Source: Calidihabitans tengchongensis
GTDB lineage: Bacteria; Sysuimicrobiota; Sysuimicrobiia; Sysuimicrobiales; Kaftiobacteriaceae
Assembly: GCA_031459615.1 (NCBI GenBank)
Contig: JAVKIE010000003.1
Span: forward strand, 1 to 64,000
Direction of reading: 5' to 3'
Length of the DNA: 64,000 nt
Shown here piece after piece: positions 1 through 7,072 of the stretch. A model generated the notes under the pieces. The model saw only the letters and a list, made by a program, of their open reading frames with translations. It did not search any database and was not told the DNA's origin. How positions within the stretch are numbered: the stretch's first letter is position 1; each line of letters begins with the position of its first letter. Position numbers and translations under genes: made by a program.

Positions 1-28
1 AAGCGTGTACACTGTCGTCGAGGGTCAT
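1..28 (-). CDS. 5' end of an unidentified gene leaving the window
   Basis: A minus-strand ATG at 28 opens a frame reading MTLDDSVHA that runs out of the window. A purine-rich GGAGGA lies about 6 nt upstream, as expected for a ribosome binding site. A short frame reading through 45-85 on the same strand ends in a TGA overlapping this ATG, so a tiny upstream gene or leader peptide is possible. Nine codons are too few to assign a family. Confidence 0.35.
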
Positions 29-357
29 GGGCGGTCCTCCCCGTCAACCCGGAAGGGGTTGGTTTCCAGCGGGAAGGATTCGTCACATGGCCCTCCTTTA
101 CTGTCAACACTAATGCGAAACAGGACAGCCTAGGGCCTCCGGCACCGCGCCCGGCCTGCGCGGAGCCCCCCGAGGCCACCTCCCTCGCGATCCCCCCCAC
201 CGTCCCCGAGCCTCCGGGGTGTTCCGATCCCGCCCCGGATGGGCTCTCCCCCGTTCGGACCAGATCGTCCTGATTCCAAAGCGCCACCCGCGATGCCGGC
301 GCCGTCCGATGGGACCGGATCCGCCCCTCCCCTACCGTGGGCGGGGGGTGGTATCGG
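29..357. other. intergenic region before the first complete gene
   Basis: No convincing gene lies here. The left part holds the ribosome binding site of the leftward gene and a second strong Shine-Dalgarno (AAAGGAGG on the minus strand, near 93-100) followed by ATGTGA, a start directly abutting a stop. The right part holds the recurrent palindrome/-10 promoter for the coiled-coil gene (annotated separately). Confidence 0.5.
293..338 (+). promoter_or_regulatory. palindrome promoter of the first coiled-coil gene
   Basis: The 18-mer ATGCCGGCGCCGTCCGAT (293-310) has a good near half-site and a degenerate far half-site. GG follows, then 20 nt, then TACCGT at 333-338. The geometry matches the other copies in the window and puts the transcript start near 345. 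Confidence 0.6.
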
Positions 358-711
358 GTGTTCACGCCGCCTGTCCACCGTCAGGCCCTGCACAGCGCGC
401 GCACTCTGGCCCGCCGGGACCTCACCCTGCACCGGGAGATCCTGCGGGACCAGCAGGAGGCCAACCGCCGTGCCGTGCAGGTGGCCCGCCGGATCCTGCA
501 ACAGGAGCGCGAGCGCACTGCTGACGCCCTGCGGACATACCAGCAGGAGCGCGAACGGGCGCGAGCCGCGGCCGCCGAATACCTGATCGTGTGGGCCCGG
601 GCCCGGGAAGACGGCCGGAAGTTGCTGCGCTTCATCGAGCGCCATCCGGCTCTCCTGCAGCTGGTCGGCGGACACCTCCGCCGGGAGGCGGAACTGCGCC
701 GGGCCGCCTGA
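358..711 (+). CDS. small coiled-coil protein of unknown function
   Basis: This 117-residue protein is almost wholly a charged amphipathic helix rich in Arg, Glu, Gln and Ala (about residues 8-95), ending in a short hydrophobic stretch with FIERHPALLQLVGG. There is no signal peptide, metal motif or known catalytic motif. An in-frame GTG exists at 337 but overlaps the predicted -10 TACCGT (333-338), so the GTG at 358 behind a G-rich ribosome binding site is preferred. It resembles the two coiled-coil proteins near 46.3-47.0 kb in composition, HR-rich helix pattern and promoter type, though direct homology is not certain. Function unknown. Confidence 0.6.
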   Translation: MFTPPVHRQALHSARTLARRDLTLHREILRDQQEANRRAVQVARRILQQERERTADALRTYQQERERARAAAAEYLIVWARAREDGRKLLRFIERHPALLQLVGGHLRREAELRRAA

Positions 712-742
712 CACGGGTCCAGCCCTCGCCCATGCCTGCGGG

Positions 743-778
743 CCTCGGGCAGGGACCCGATGGCTCTCTGCCGAGGGC
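743..778 (+). terminator. imperfect hairpin between coiled-coil and radical SAM genes
   Basis: CCTCGGGCAGGGA pairs imperfectly with TCTCTGCCGAGG around a loop that contains the CCCGATGG half-site. It has no U-tract. It could terminate the upstream gene, or simply be structure overlapping the palindrome. Confidence 0.3.
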
Positions 779-790
779 TTCTGGCATGCT
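744..790 (+). promoter_or_regulatory. palindrome promoter of the radical SAM gene, probably leaderless
   Basis: CTCGGGCAGGGACCCGAT (744-761) plus GG is followed after 21 nt by CATGCT (785-790). The GTG start at 797 is six bases beyond the -10 and has no Shine-Dalgarno sequence, so the transcript should begin at or next to the start codon. Confidence 0.5.
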
Positions 791-796
791 GGTCCT

Positions 797-2014
797 GTGG
801 GCGGGCCGGCATACGTTGTCACCGTCAAGGACAGCTCCCTGGTCATCACAGCGTGCGACGGCGGCGAAGCCATCCATACCTATGACCGCTCCGGACGCCT
901 GTTCGCCGCCTGGATCCACCAGCGTCTGTACCGTCGGGCCCTGGATAACCGCGTGGTGGAAAAGCACACCGTGATCCTCGACGGCCTGCGCACGCCGATG
1001 CGCCGGGAGCTCCCTCCCGACGAGCGGGACCGGTTCCTGGACCGGGCGGCGGAAACGGCTGCGGCGGCCCAGACAGCCCTGGCGCGGGGGGAGGCCGAGT
1101 TGTTGTGGACGGCCCGGGGACGCCCCTCGGTAGCAGACGCGCTGCGGCTGGTGGCCGCCGCGGCCGCGTTCGACGCCTCCGCCGCCCGCCGGGACGCCGC
1201 CCGCTTTCAGGCCGTGTACCGACCGGTGGGCATCCTCCCGCCCGACCAGTACCTGGCGGTGGTGGTGCAGGTGACCGAAGGGTGCCATTGGAACCGGTGC
1301 ACCTTCTGCACCTTCTACCGGAGCGTGCCCTTCCACATCAAGACTCCGGACGAGCTGCGCGCCCACCTGGAGGGGGTCCGGCAGTTCTTCGGGGAGGGAC
1401 TGTCCCTGCGGCGGGCCATCTTCCTGGGCGAGGCCAACGCCCTGGTCCTGCCCACCTCCGACCTGGCGGAGCGTCTCGACCTCATCCGCTCCCGTCTGTC
1501 GGACGACGGCACCCGGCCGGTGGTGTCCTTCCTGGACATCTTCACGGGGCGGAAGAAGTCTGCCGAGGACTACGGGGCGCTGCGCCAGCTCGGCCTGCGG
1601 CGGGTGTACCTGGGGGTGGAGACGGGTGACGACGATCTGCTGCGGCTGCTCAACAAACCCCAGCAGGCCCGGGACGCCCTGGATCTGGTCCGGACACTGA
1701 AGGCCGCGGGCCTGCAGGTGGGGGTGATCGTCATGGCGGGCGTGGGCGGGCGGAGGTTCGCCGACAGCCACGTGGATCGCACGCTCCAGCTGCTCAACGC
1801 CCTGCCGCTGGATGAGGGCGACCTGATCTACCTCTCGGCGTTCGTCGAGCGCCCCCACTCCGACTACGCCGCCGTCGCCCGGGCTCGCGGGCTGGAGCCC
1901 CTGACCCCCCAGCAGATGCGGGAGCAGATCCGCCGGCTGCGGGAGGGGCTACGGTTCCCCCGGCTGCGGGGCCCCAAAGTCGCCCGCTACGACATCGACG
2001 AGTTCATCTACTGA
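797..2014 (+). CDS. radical SAM protein
   Basis: This 405-residue cytosolic enzyme carries the cluster motif EGCHWNRCTFC at about residues 161-171. The CX4CX2C spacing followed by TFYR is seen in a large uncharacterised radical SAM subfamily. It should bind a [4Fe-4S] cluster and cleave S-adenosylmethionine. A long helical N-terminal extension (about 1-150) precedes the barrel. GVETGDDDLLRLLNKP and VIVMAGVGG (about 270-320) match the SAM-binding strands of the fold. No partner gene indicates the substrate. The GTG start lies only six bases after a predicted -10, arguing for a leaderless message. Oxygen sensitivity of the family fits an anaerobic or microaerobic host. Confidence 0.8.
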   Translation: MGGPAYVVTVKDSSLVITACDGGEAIHTYDRSGRLFAAWIHQRLYRRALDNRVVEKHTVILDGLRTPMRRELPPDERDRFLDRAAETAAAAQTALARGEAELLWTARGRPSVADALRLVAAAAAFDASAARRDAARFQAVYRPVGILPPDQYLAVVVQVTEGCHWNRCTFCTFYRSVPFHIKTPDELRAHLEGVRQFFGEGLSLRRAIFLGEANALVLPTSDLAERLDLIRSRLSDDGTRPVVSFLDIFTGRKKSAEDYGALRQLGLRRVYLGVETGDDDLLRLLNKPQQARDALDLVRTLKAAGLQVGVIVMAGVGGRRFADSHVDRTLQLLNALPLDEGDLIYLSAFVERPHSDYAAVARARGLEPLTPQQMREQIRRLREGLRFPRLRGPKVARYDIDEFIY

Positions 2015-2273
2015 GCTTCTGCACCTCTTCCGGTCGCAGGGACCCCGGGGGAGCCGGAGCGGCGGTGTCGCGGCCGCGTCGGGCGCCCCGGCCACGCCCG
2101 GGGACGGGGGGATGGTCACCTGGCCGCCGGGGGCAAGGCCGAGCCCTCCAGTCCGGACCCGACCCCTCCCCCCCAGACGGTCTGATGCGCCCCGGGGGAA
2201 GATTGGGTCGGTTGCATTATGTACGGTGCGCGCGCCCCGCGCATAGGATGAGCGCGGGACGCGGAGAGCGGAC

Positions 2274-2501
2274 ATGTCTGGGGCCCTGGAGAATCCCGCC
2301 GGCTCGGACCGGCGTTACCTGTCCCGGGCGGAGGTCGCCCGGTTGTTCGACGTCTCGCCCCACACCATCTACCGGTGGACGCGGGAGGGACGGCTCCCCT
2401 ACGTGCTGACGCCGGGCGGCCGCCGGCGCTATCCGCGGGAGGAGGTGGAGCGCATTGCCGAGGCGTGGTTGCGCGTCCACCCGGCCCGCCGGGCGGGATG
2501 A
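2274..2501 (+). CDS. small MerR/excisionase-type HTH DNA-binding protein
   Basis: The 75-residue protein is one winged-helix domain of the HTH_17/BldC type: LSRAEVARLFDVSPHTIYRW forms the helix-turn-helix (about residues 16-35) and TPGGRRRYPREEVERI the wing and following helix. There is no effector domain, so it is probably a constitutive DNA binder like BldC or phage Xis. GGAGAG precedes the ATG. A possible -10 (TAGGAT, 2244-2249) lies upstream without a clear -35. It sits 46 bp before the pentahaem cytochrome on the same strand and may regulate it. No integrase is present, so a phage excision role is unlikely. Confidence 0.7.
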   Translation: MSGALENPAGSDRRYLSRAEVARLFDVSPHTIYRWTREGRLPYVLTPGGRRRYPREEVERIAEAWLRVHPARRAG

Positions 2502-2547
2502 TCGCGGGCAGCCCGGACAACAGTGGAGGACAAGGAGGAAGCCATCC

Positions 2548-3684
2548 ATGAACGGACGGGTGCGCGTCATGCTGCGGGCGGCTGCGGTGGGGTTGCTGGC
2601 GGCCGTCCTGGTGTTCGCGGGGACAACGGCGGCGGTCCGGGCCCAGGCGGATCAGCGCGCCCAGTGGCTGCGCAGCGGGCACGCCAACCGGGAGCTGGCC
2701 CGCGACGAGGCCACAGTGGAACGCCGGGGCGCGACGGCGGCGCACTGCGCGCGCTGCCACGCCGAGCAGGGCTACCTGGCCTGGCTGCCGCAGCTGGAGA
2801 AGGGCAACCCCGGCCTGATCACCAAGCCCGACGGCAGCCCGGCCGACGTGCCCTATCTGTCCATGCTGGGGTTGAACCGGTTCTCGGTGCGGCCGGTGAC
2901 CTGCGCCGCGTGCCACAAGCCTGACTTCAGCATCCGCGTGACCCAGACGACGCCGGTCCTGCCGTCAGGCTTCCGGGCCATCGGGGTGGGCCTGGGCGCC
3001 CAGTGCATGACCTGCCACAACACCCGCAACGGGGCCATCGCCTGGAACGCCGACGACCCCAGGCGCTGGACCGCGCCCCACACGGCGGCCCAGGCCGACG
3101 TGCTGATGGGCAAGAACGCCTTCTTCGTCCCCCCGGCGGAAGCCACCATCTCGCCCCACGCCACCTTCATCGGGGACGCCTGCGTGACGTGCCACATGCG
3201 CTTCAGCAAGGAGAGCCACACCTTCAGGGCGCCGGAGGGCATCTGCATCCGCTGCCACGGGCCCGAGGTCACCGTGGAGCGCGTGCAGGCCGGCATCAAG
3301 ACGCTCCTGCACGAGGTGGAGAAGGCCATCGCCGCCCGGGTGATGGCCCGCAAGGACCAGATCGCCGTCATCCGCAACTGGGACCCCCAGACCGACCGGT
3401 ACACGGACAACTTCAAGGTCAACCCGGCCCTGATCGTGTCGGTGGAGCCGGTGGAGATCCACGGGCAGCAGGGGCTGAAGTTCACCCTGCGCGACGGCGG
3501 AGCCTGGTACAGCCAGCTGGGCAGCGTGCTGGATGCCGCCGGCAAGCCGGTCTTCCCGACCAGCGATCCCATCGTGCGGGCAGGCTGGAACTACTTCTTG
3601 ATCGAGGGAGACGACAGCTTCGGCGTGCACAACCCCCGCTTTGCCCGCACGGTCCTGCTGGCCACGCTGGACGCCCTGCGCTGA
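2548..3684 (+). CDS. secreted pentahaem c-type cytochrome
   Basis: A 378-residue exported cytochrome. Residues 1-33 form a signal peptide ending near VRAQA. Five CXXCH motifs lie at about 67-71 (CARCH), 119-123 (CAACH), 153-157 (CMTCH), 212-216 (CVTCH) and 233-237 (CIRCH). The last third has no haem motif and ends in a conserved-looking FGVHNPRFARTVL segment found in several periplasmic multihaem cytochromes. There is no CXXCK, so it is not a canonical NrfA nitrite reductase. An AAGGAGG site precedes the ATG. A perfect hairpin terminator follows. It is a plausible periplasmic electron acceptor for the NrfCD-like module encoded about 1.4 kb downstream. Confidence 0.85.
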   Translation: MNGRVRVMLRAAAVGLLAAVLVFAGTTAAVRAQADQRAQWLRSGHANRELARDEATVERRGATAAHCARCHAEQGYLAWLPQLEKGNPGLITKPDGSPADVPYLSMLGLNRFSVRPVTCAACHKPDFSIRVTQTTPVLPSGFRAIGVGLGAQCMTCHNTRNGAIAWNADDPRRWTAPHTAAQADVLMGKNAFFVPPAEATISPHATFIGDACVTCHMRFSKESHTFRAPEGICIRCHGPEVTVERVQAGIKTLLHEVEKAIAARVMARKDQIAVIRNWDPQTDRYTDNFKVNPALIVSVEPVEIHGQQGLKFTLRDGGAWYSQLGSVLDAAGKPVFPTSDPIVRAGWNYFLIEGDDSFGVHNPRFARTVLLATLDALR

Positions 3685-3705
3685 CCGGGCAGGCGCCCTC
3701 GTTCG

Positions 3706-3737
3706 GAAGGCGGGCGGCCGTCCGGCCGCCCGCCTTC
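3706..3737 (+). terminator. perfect hairpin terminator after the pentahaem cytochrome
   Basis: A 15-bp arm (3706-3720) pairs perfectly with 3723-3737 and is followed by GTTC. The U-tract is weak, as is usual for such GC-rich DNA. Confidence 0.65.
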
Positions 3738-3755
3738 GTTCAGCCTGACGGAGGA

Positions 3756-3801
3756 ATCGGCCCGCCGCCCGATGGCATCCCGGCTGACGGCGCGGTACGC
3801 T
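3756..3801 (+). promoter_or_regulatory. palindrome promoter of the zinc-ribbon gene
   Basis: ATCGGCCCGCCGCCCGAT (3756-3773) has perfect outer pentamers. GG follows, then exactly 20 nt, then TACGCT at 3796-3801. One of the clearest copies of the site. Confidence 0.75.
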
Positions 3802-3823
3802 ACAGGTGGAGGGGCGGGCTGCG

Positions 3824-4165
3824 ATGCCCGAGGTGTTCTTCCGGCCGTCCATTCACCGCCTGCCGGACCTCCCCCGGTGCCCGTGGTGCGGTTCCCGCTA
3901 TACCTCCCGCGCCCGCCAGCCGCGCATCTACTACTGCCACAGCTGCTTCCGCGCCTTTGAGGAGATCCCGGAGGTCCCCTACGATTTCGTCGCGGACGAG
4001 TGGTCCCCGGCCCTGGGGGCGCTGCAGCGGGAGGGGGAACTGATCCTGGTCCGGCTGGGCGCGGGGTTTTACGGGGTGTGCCTGATCTCCGTGGAAAGCC
4101 CGTTGCAGGCTCTGCTGCGCCTGCGCCGCCGGCAGTCCGCCGCCTCCACCGCGCGTTCCGCCTGA
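3824..4165 (+). CDS. zinc-ribbon protein of unknown function
   Basis: This 113-residue protein has an N-terminal zinc ribbon formed by CPWCGSRY (about residues 19-26) and CHSCFRAF (about 39-46). A short alpha/beta region and a basic tail follow. The ATG at 3824 is preferred over the GTG at 3806 because GGAGGGG lies about 9 nt upstream. No enzymatic motif is visible. The clear palindrome promoter makes it a likely member of the predicted regulon. The small zinc-ribbon gene 150 bp downstream has its own possible palindrome. Confidence 0.7.
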   Translation: MPEVFFRPSIHRLPDLPRCPWCGSRYTSRARQPRIYYCHSCFRAFEEIPEVPYDFVADEWSPALGALQREGELILVRLGAGFYGVCLISVESPLQALLRLRRRQSAASTARSA

Positions 4166-4231
4166 CGGACAGCCACCCGCCCCCACTCCGGCGCCGGCCG
4201 GAGGCGGCCCTCGGGTGGACACCGGGGTGCG

Positions 4232-4277
4232 ATCGGCCTCCCGCCCGATGGACGGCCGCCTCCGGCAGTTCGACCAT
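4232..4277 (+). promoter_or_regulatory. palindrome before the 53-residue zinc-ribbon gene, -10 unclear
   Basis: ATCGGCCTCCCGCCCGAT (4232-4249) plus GG is an excellent palindrome, but the hexamer at the usual distance (GACCAT, 4272-4277) is a poor -10. Either the promoter is weak or this copy works differently. Confidence 0.45.
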
Positions 4278-4314
4278 GGAGGTGCCGGCCTGGCCGGCCG
4301 ACGGGAGGTGCGCC

Positions 4315-4476
4315 ATGGCGGCAGAGCGCGAGATCCACCCCACCGACACCTGCGCCCGGTGCGGCCTGCGCCGGGCGACCCGGGAACTGGAGACCCGGGG
4401 AATCCGGGTGCGTCTGTGCGACGACTGTTACTGGGGCCGCGAACCCTCCCCGGAGGAGACCGAACCCTCCGCGTGA
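4315..4476 (+). CDS. very small zinc-ribbon protein (53 residues)
   Basis: The protein has a CXXC pair near each end of the domain (CARC at about 13-16 and CDDC at about 36-39) around a short beta-hairpin, then an acidic tail. GGGAGGTG precedes the ATG at good spacing. Such mini-ribbons occur as zinc-sequestering or RNA/DNA-binding proteins, but none can be named here. Both its ribosome binding site and the upstream palindrome support it as a real gene despite its size. Confidence 0.6.
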   Translation: MAAEREIHPTDTCARCGLRRATRELETRGIRVRLCDDCYWGREPSPEETEPSA

Positions 4477-4765
4477 GTGTCCCCCGGTCCGCTGCGCGGA
4501 GACCTCCTCTCCGCGGGCACTGTTCGAGCCCAAGCCAGGCGCAAGGTTCCGCCGGCCCCGAGTCTTCCTAGCCAGAACGGACTAGCCACAATCCGCAGGC
4601 GGCCTGCTGGGGCCGGAACGCGCCCCCATCTAGTATGGGAGATGAAGACGGCCATGTCCGGGAGGCGCACGCTCCGGATCCGGGAGCCCTCCCCGCCGGC
4701 TCCCGGGAGATCTCCCACTGCGGCCGGCACTCTCTCCGCGTACGGTCGGGGCGGAGGTGAGTGCC

Positions 4766-5059
4766 ATGCTGTCCGTCCGCGACCTGGTCCGGAGGCGGCA
4801 GGAGTGTCCGGTCTGCCCGGTGGCCGCCCTGAGCTTCACCCTGGGCCTGACCGGCCTGCGGCTGTGCTGGCTGCCAGGGGTCAACTGCGTGCTGGGGGCC
4901 GCGGCCCTGCTGCTGGGAATCACGGGTCTTGTGATGATCGCCCGCAGTCGGGGCACCCTGGCGGGGGTGGAAGAGGCGATCTCCGGCGTGGTCCTGGGGG
5001 CCGTGGTCGTGGGGCTGTCGGTCTTCTTCATCTCGGCCCTGGTCGCCAGCTGGCGGTAG
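4766..5059 (+). CDS. small two-helix membrane protein with N-terminal cysteines
   Basis: A 97-residue protein. CPVCPVAALSF sits just before the first hydrophobic helix, and two or three membrane segments follow (about 20-62 and 73-92), similar to DUF4190-type proteins. The ATG at 4766 is chosen over the GTG at 4757 because GCGGAGGTGA lies directly upstream at correct spacing. The start of the Fe-S subunit gene is 13 bp downstream, so it probably begins the NrfCD-kinase operon. The CPVCP motif might bind a metal or form a disulfide. A TACGGT hexamer at 4741-4746 could be a -10, but no palindrome precedes it. Confidence 0.6.
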   Translation: MLSVRDLVRRRQECPVCPVAALSFTLGLTGLRLCWLPGVNCVLGAAALLLGITGLVMIARSRGTLAGVEEAISGVVLGAVVVGLSVFFISALVASWR

Positions 5060-5072
5060 GAGCTGACCCGGG

Positions 5073-5948
5073 ATGGCGCTGACCCGACGTCAGTTCCTGC
5101 ACCTGGCGGCGGCCAGCGCCGTGGGGGTGACCGTGCTGTCTCCGACGCGCCCGGCCACCGCCCGGCGGCGGGCCGCGCCCGCCGTCGGCGTCCTGGTGGA
5201 CGTGGCCCGGTGCGTGGGGTGCCGGTCCTGCGAGATGGCGTGCAAGCGCTACCACGGATTCCCCGAGCGGGAGTCGTCTGACCTGGGCCCCACCGCCTGG
5301 ACCTACATCCGGGTCCGCCCCCTGCGGCAGCCGCGCAGCCACCTGAACCTGGGCGATGCGGGAGCCGACCGGCGCACCTATAAGGTACAGTGCATGCACT
5401 GCCTGGAACCGGCGTGCGCCTCGGCCTGTCCCGTGGCCGCCCTGCGCAAGACGCCCGAGGGGCCGGTGGTCTACGACGCCAGCCGCTGCCTGGGATGCCG
5501 GTACTGCATGCTGGCCTGTCCCTTTCAGGTGCCCCGCTTTGAGTGGGACCGGCCTCTGCCGCGCATCCAGAAGTGCAACCTGTGCGCGGAGCGGCTGGCC
5601 CGGGGGGAGCCCCCCGCCTGCGTGGAGGCGTGTCCGATGCGGGCGCTCCAGGTCGGGCCGCGGGAGGCGATCCTGGCCGAGGCCGCCCGCCGGATCGCCG
5701 AGTCGCCCGACCGCTACGTGCCCGCCATCTACGGCGCCGAGGAGGCCGGGGGGACCTCGTGGCTGTACGTGAGCGACGTCCCCTTCGAGGAGCTGGGGTT
5801 CCCGGTCGTGGTCCGGGAGCCGCTGCCCGCCTACACCTGGAAGGCGCTGGGCAAGGTGCCGACCCTGGTGATCGTCATCGGCGCCACCCTCAGCGCTCTG
5901 GAGTTCTTCCTGCGCCGGCGCATTAACCTGAACGGAGGTGGCCACTGA
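5073..5948 (+). CDS. Tat-exported ferredoxin subunit (NrfC/HybA type)
   Basis: This 291-residue protein begins with a twin-arginine signal (TRRQFLHLAAASAVG), so it is exported folded. Four cysteine clusters follow (CVGCRSCEMAC, CMHCLEPACASAC, CLGCRYCMLAC, and CNLC with CVEAC), enough for four [4Fe-4S] clusters as in NrfC, HybA, PsrB and DmsB. A single C-terminal membrane helix (about 262-283) anchors it, a HybA feature. Its stop overlaps the NrfD-type gene by one base. No molybdopterin or hydrogenase catalytic subunit is nearby, so the clusters probably pass electrons between the membrane quinone pool and a periplasmic cytochrome. Confidence 0.85.
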   Translation: MALTRRQFLHLAAASAVGVTVLSPTRPATARRRAAPAVGVLVDVARCVGCRSCEMACKRYHGFPERESSDLGPTAWTYIRVRPLRQPRSHLNLGDAGADRRTYKVQCMHCLEPACASACPVAALRKTPEGPVVYDASRCLGCRYCMLACPFQVPRFEWDRPLPRIQKCNLCAERLARGEPPACVEACPMRALQVGPREAILAEAARRIAESPDRYVPAIYGAEEAGGTSWLYVSDVPFEELGFPVVVREPLPAYTWKALGKVPTLVIVIGATLSALEFFLRRRINLNGGGH

Positions 5949-7069
5949 TGGCCCGACGGCTCACGCCCGGCCGGACGATCCTGTGGATCCTGGTGGCGGC
6001 TGCCGCACTCATCAGCGGTGTCCGCTACGCCCGCGGGCTGGGCGCGGTGACCCGCCTGTCCGACCGCTTCCCCTGGGGACTGTGGGTGGGGTTTGACGTC
6101 CTGTGCGGGGTGGCCCTGGCCGCCGGAGGGTTCACCATGGCGGCCACGGTGTACGTCCTGCACAACGAGCGCTACCGCCCGCTGCTGCGCCCCGCCATCG
6201 TGACGGGGTTCCTGGGTTACCTGCTGGTGATCGCGGCCCTGCTGGTGGACCTGGGCCGGCCGTACCGCATCTGGCACCCCTTGATCATGTGGAACCCCCA
6301 CTCGGTCATGTTCGAGGTCGCGTGGTGCGTGATGCTGTACACGCTGGTCCTGGCCCTGGAGTTCGGCATCATGGTCCTGGAGCGGCTGGGGTGGACCACC
6401 CTGCTGTCCATCGCCCGGGCGTCGCTGCCCCCGCTGGTGGTGGCCGGGGTCATCCTCTCCACCCTGCACCAGTCCTCCCTGGGATCGTTGTTCCTGATCG
6501 TCCCCGGGAAATTGCACCCCCTGTGGTACACGCCGCTGCTGCCGGTCCTGTTCTTCCTGTCGGCGGTGGCGGTCGGGCCGGCCATGGTGACCGTGGAGGC
6601 CGCCCTCAGCGCCCGGGCCTTCCGCCGCCCCCTGGAATTTCCTCTGCTCGCGGACCTGGGACGGGCCATGGCGGTGGTCCTCACCCTGTACCTGGGCGTG
6701 CGGGTGGTGGATCTGGTCCTCCGGGATGCACTTTCCCTGGCGACTCCCCGCACGGTGGAAGGGACCCTGTTCTGGGTGGAGATGGCGGTCGGGGTGATCC
6801 TGCCCCTGATCCTGCTGGCCCTGCCGGTCGCACTGAGGCCGGGCACGGTAGTCACCGCCGCGGCCCTGGTGGTCAGCGGTGTCGTCCTCAACAGGCTCAA
6901 CGTGGCCATCACCGGCATGTGGGCGGGCAGCGGCGCCACGTACGTGCCCTCGTGGATGGAGGTGACAGTCACCCTGGGCATCGTGTCCGCCGGCGTGCTG
7001 GCCTACCTGTGGATTGCCGAGCACCTTCCCGTCTTCGTGGAGCGATCGGAGGAATACGCGGGGGGATAG
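5948..7069 (+). CDS. NrfD/PsrC-family quinol-oxidising membrane subunit
   Basis: The 373-residue integral membrane protein has about nine or ten hydrophobic helices, in the NrfD/HybB/PsrC family, whose members exchange electrons between menaquinol and a Fe-S partner without haem. It starts within the TGA of the ferredoxin subunit gene, so the two are translated together. The kinase gene begins three bases after its stop. With the pentahaem cytochrome upstream and further multihaem cytochromes in the window, a quinol to Fe-S to cytochrome route is likely. Direction of electron flow cannot be read from sequence. Confidence 0.85.
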   Translation: MARRLTPGRTILWILVAAAALISGVRYARGLGAVTRLSDRFPWGLWVGFDVLCGVALAAGGFTMAATVYVLHNERYRPLLRPAIVTGFLGYLLVIAALLVDLGRPYRIWHPLIMWNPHSVMFEVAWCVMLYTLVLALEFGIMVLERLGWTTLLSIARASLPPLVVAGVILSTLHQSSLGSLFLIVPGKLHPLWYTPLLPVLFFLSAVAVGPAMVTVEAALSARAFRRPLEFPLLADLGRAMAVVLTLYLGVRVVDLVLRDALSLATPRTVEGTLFWVEMAVGVILPLILLALPVALRPGTVVTAAALVVSGVVLNRLNVAITGMWAGSGATYVPSWMEVTVTLGIVSAGVLAYLWIAEHLPVFVERSEEYAGG

Positions 7070-7072
7070 CCG

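Noticed and set aside
2204..2249. Palindrome-type promoter for the small HTH gene
   Set aside because: TAGGAT is present, but no ATCGG or CCGAT half-site lies at the required distance.
2274..2501. Prophage or integrative element suggested by the excisionase-like HTH protein
   Set aside because: No integrase, attachment repeats or phage genes are near, and BldC-type regulators share this fold.
4718..4746. Palindrome-type promoter for the NrfCD operon based on TACGGT at 4741
   Set aside because: The hexamer matches but the sequence 22 nt upstream has no half-site.
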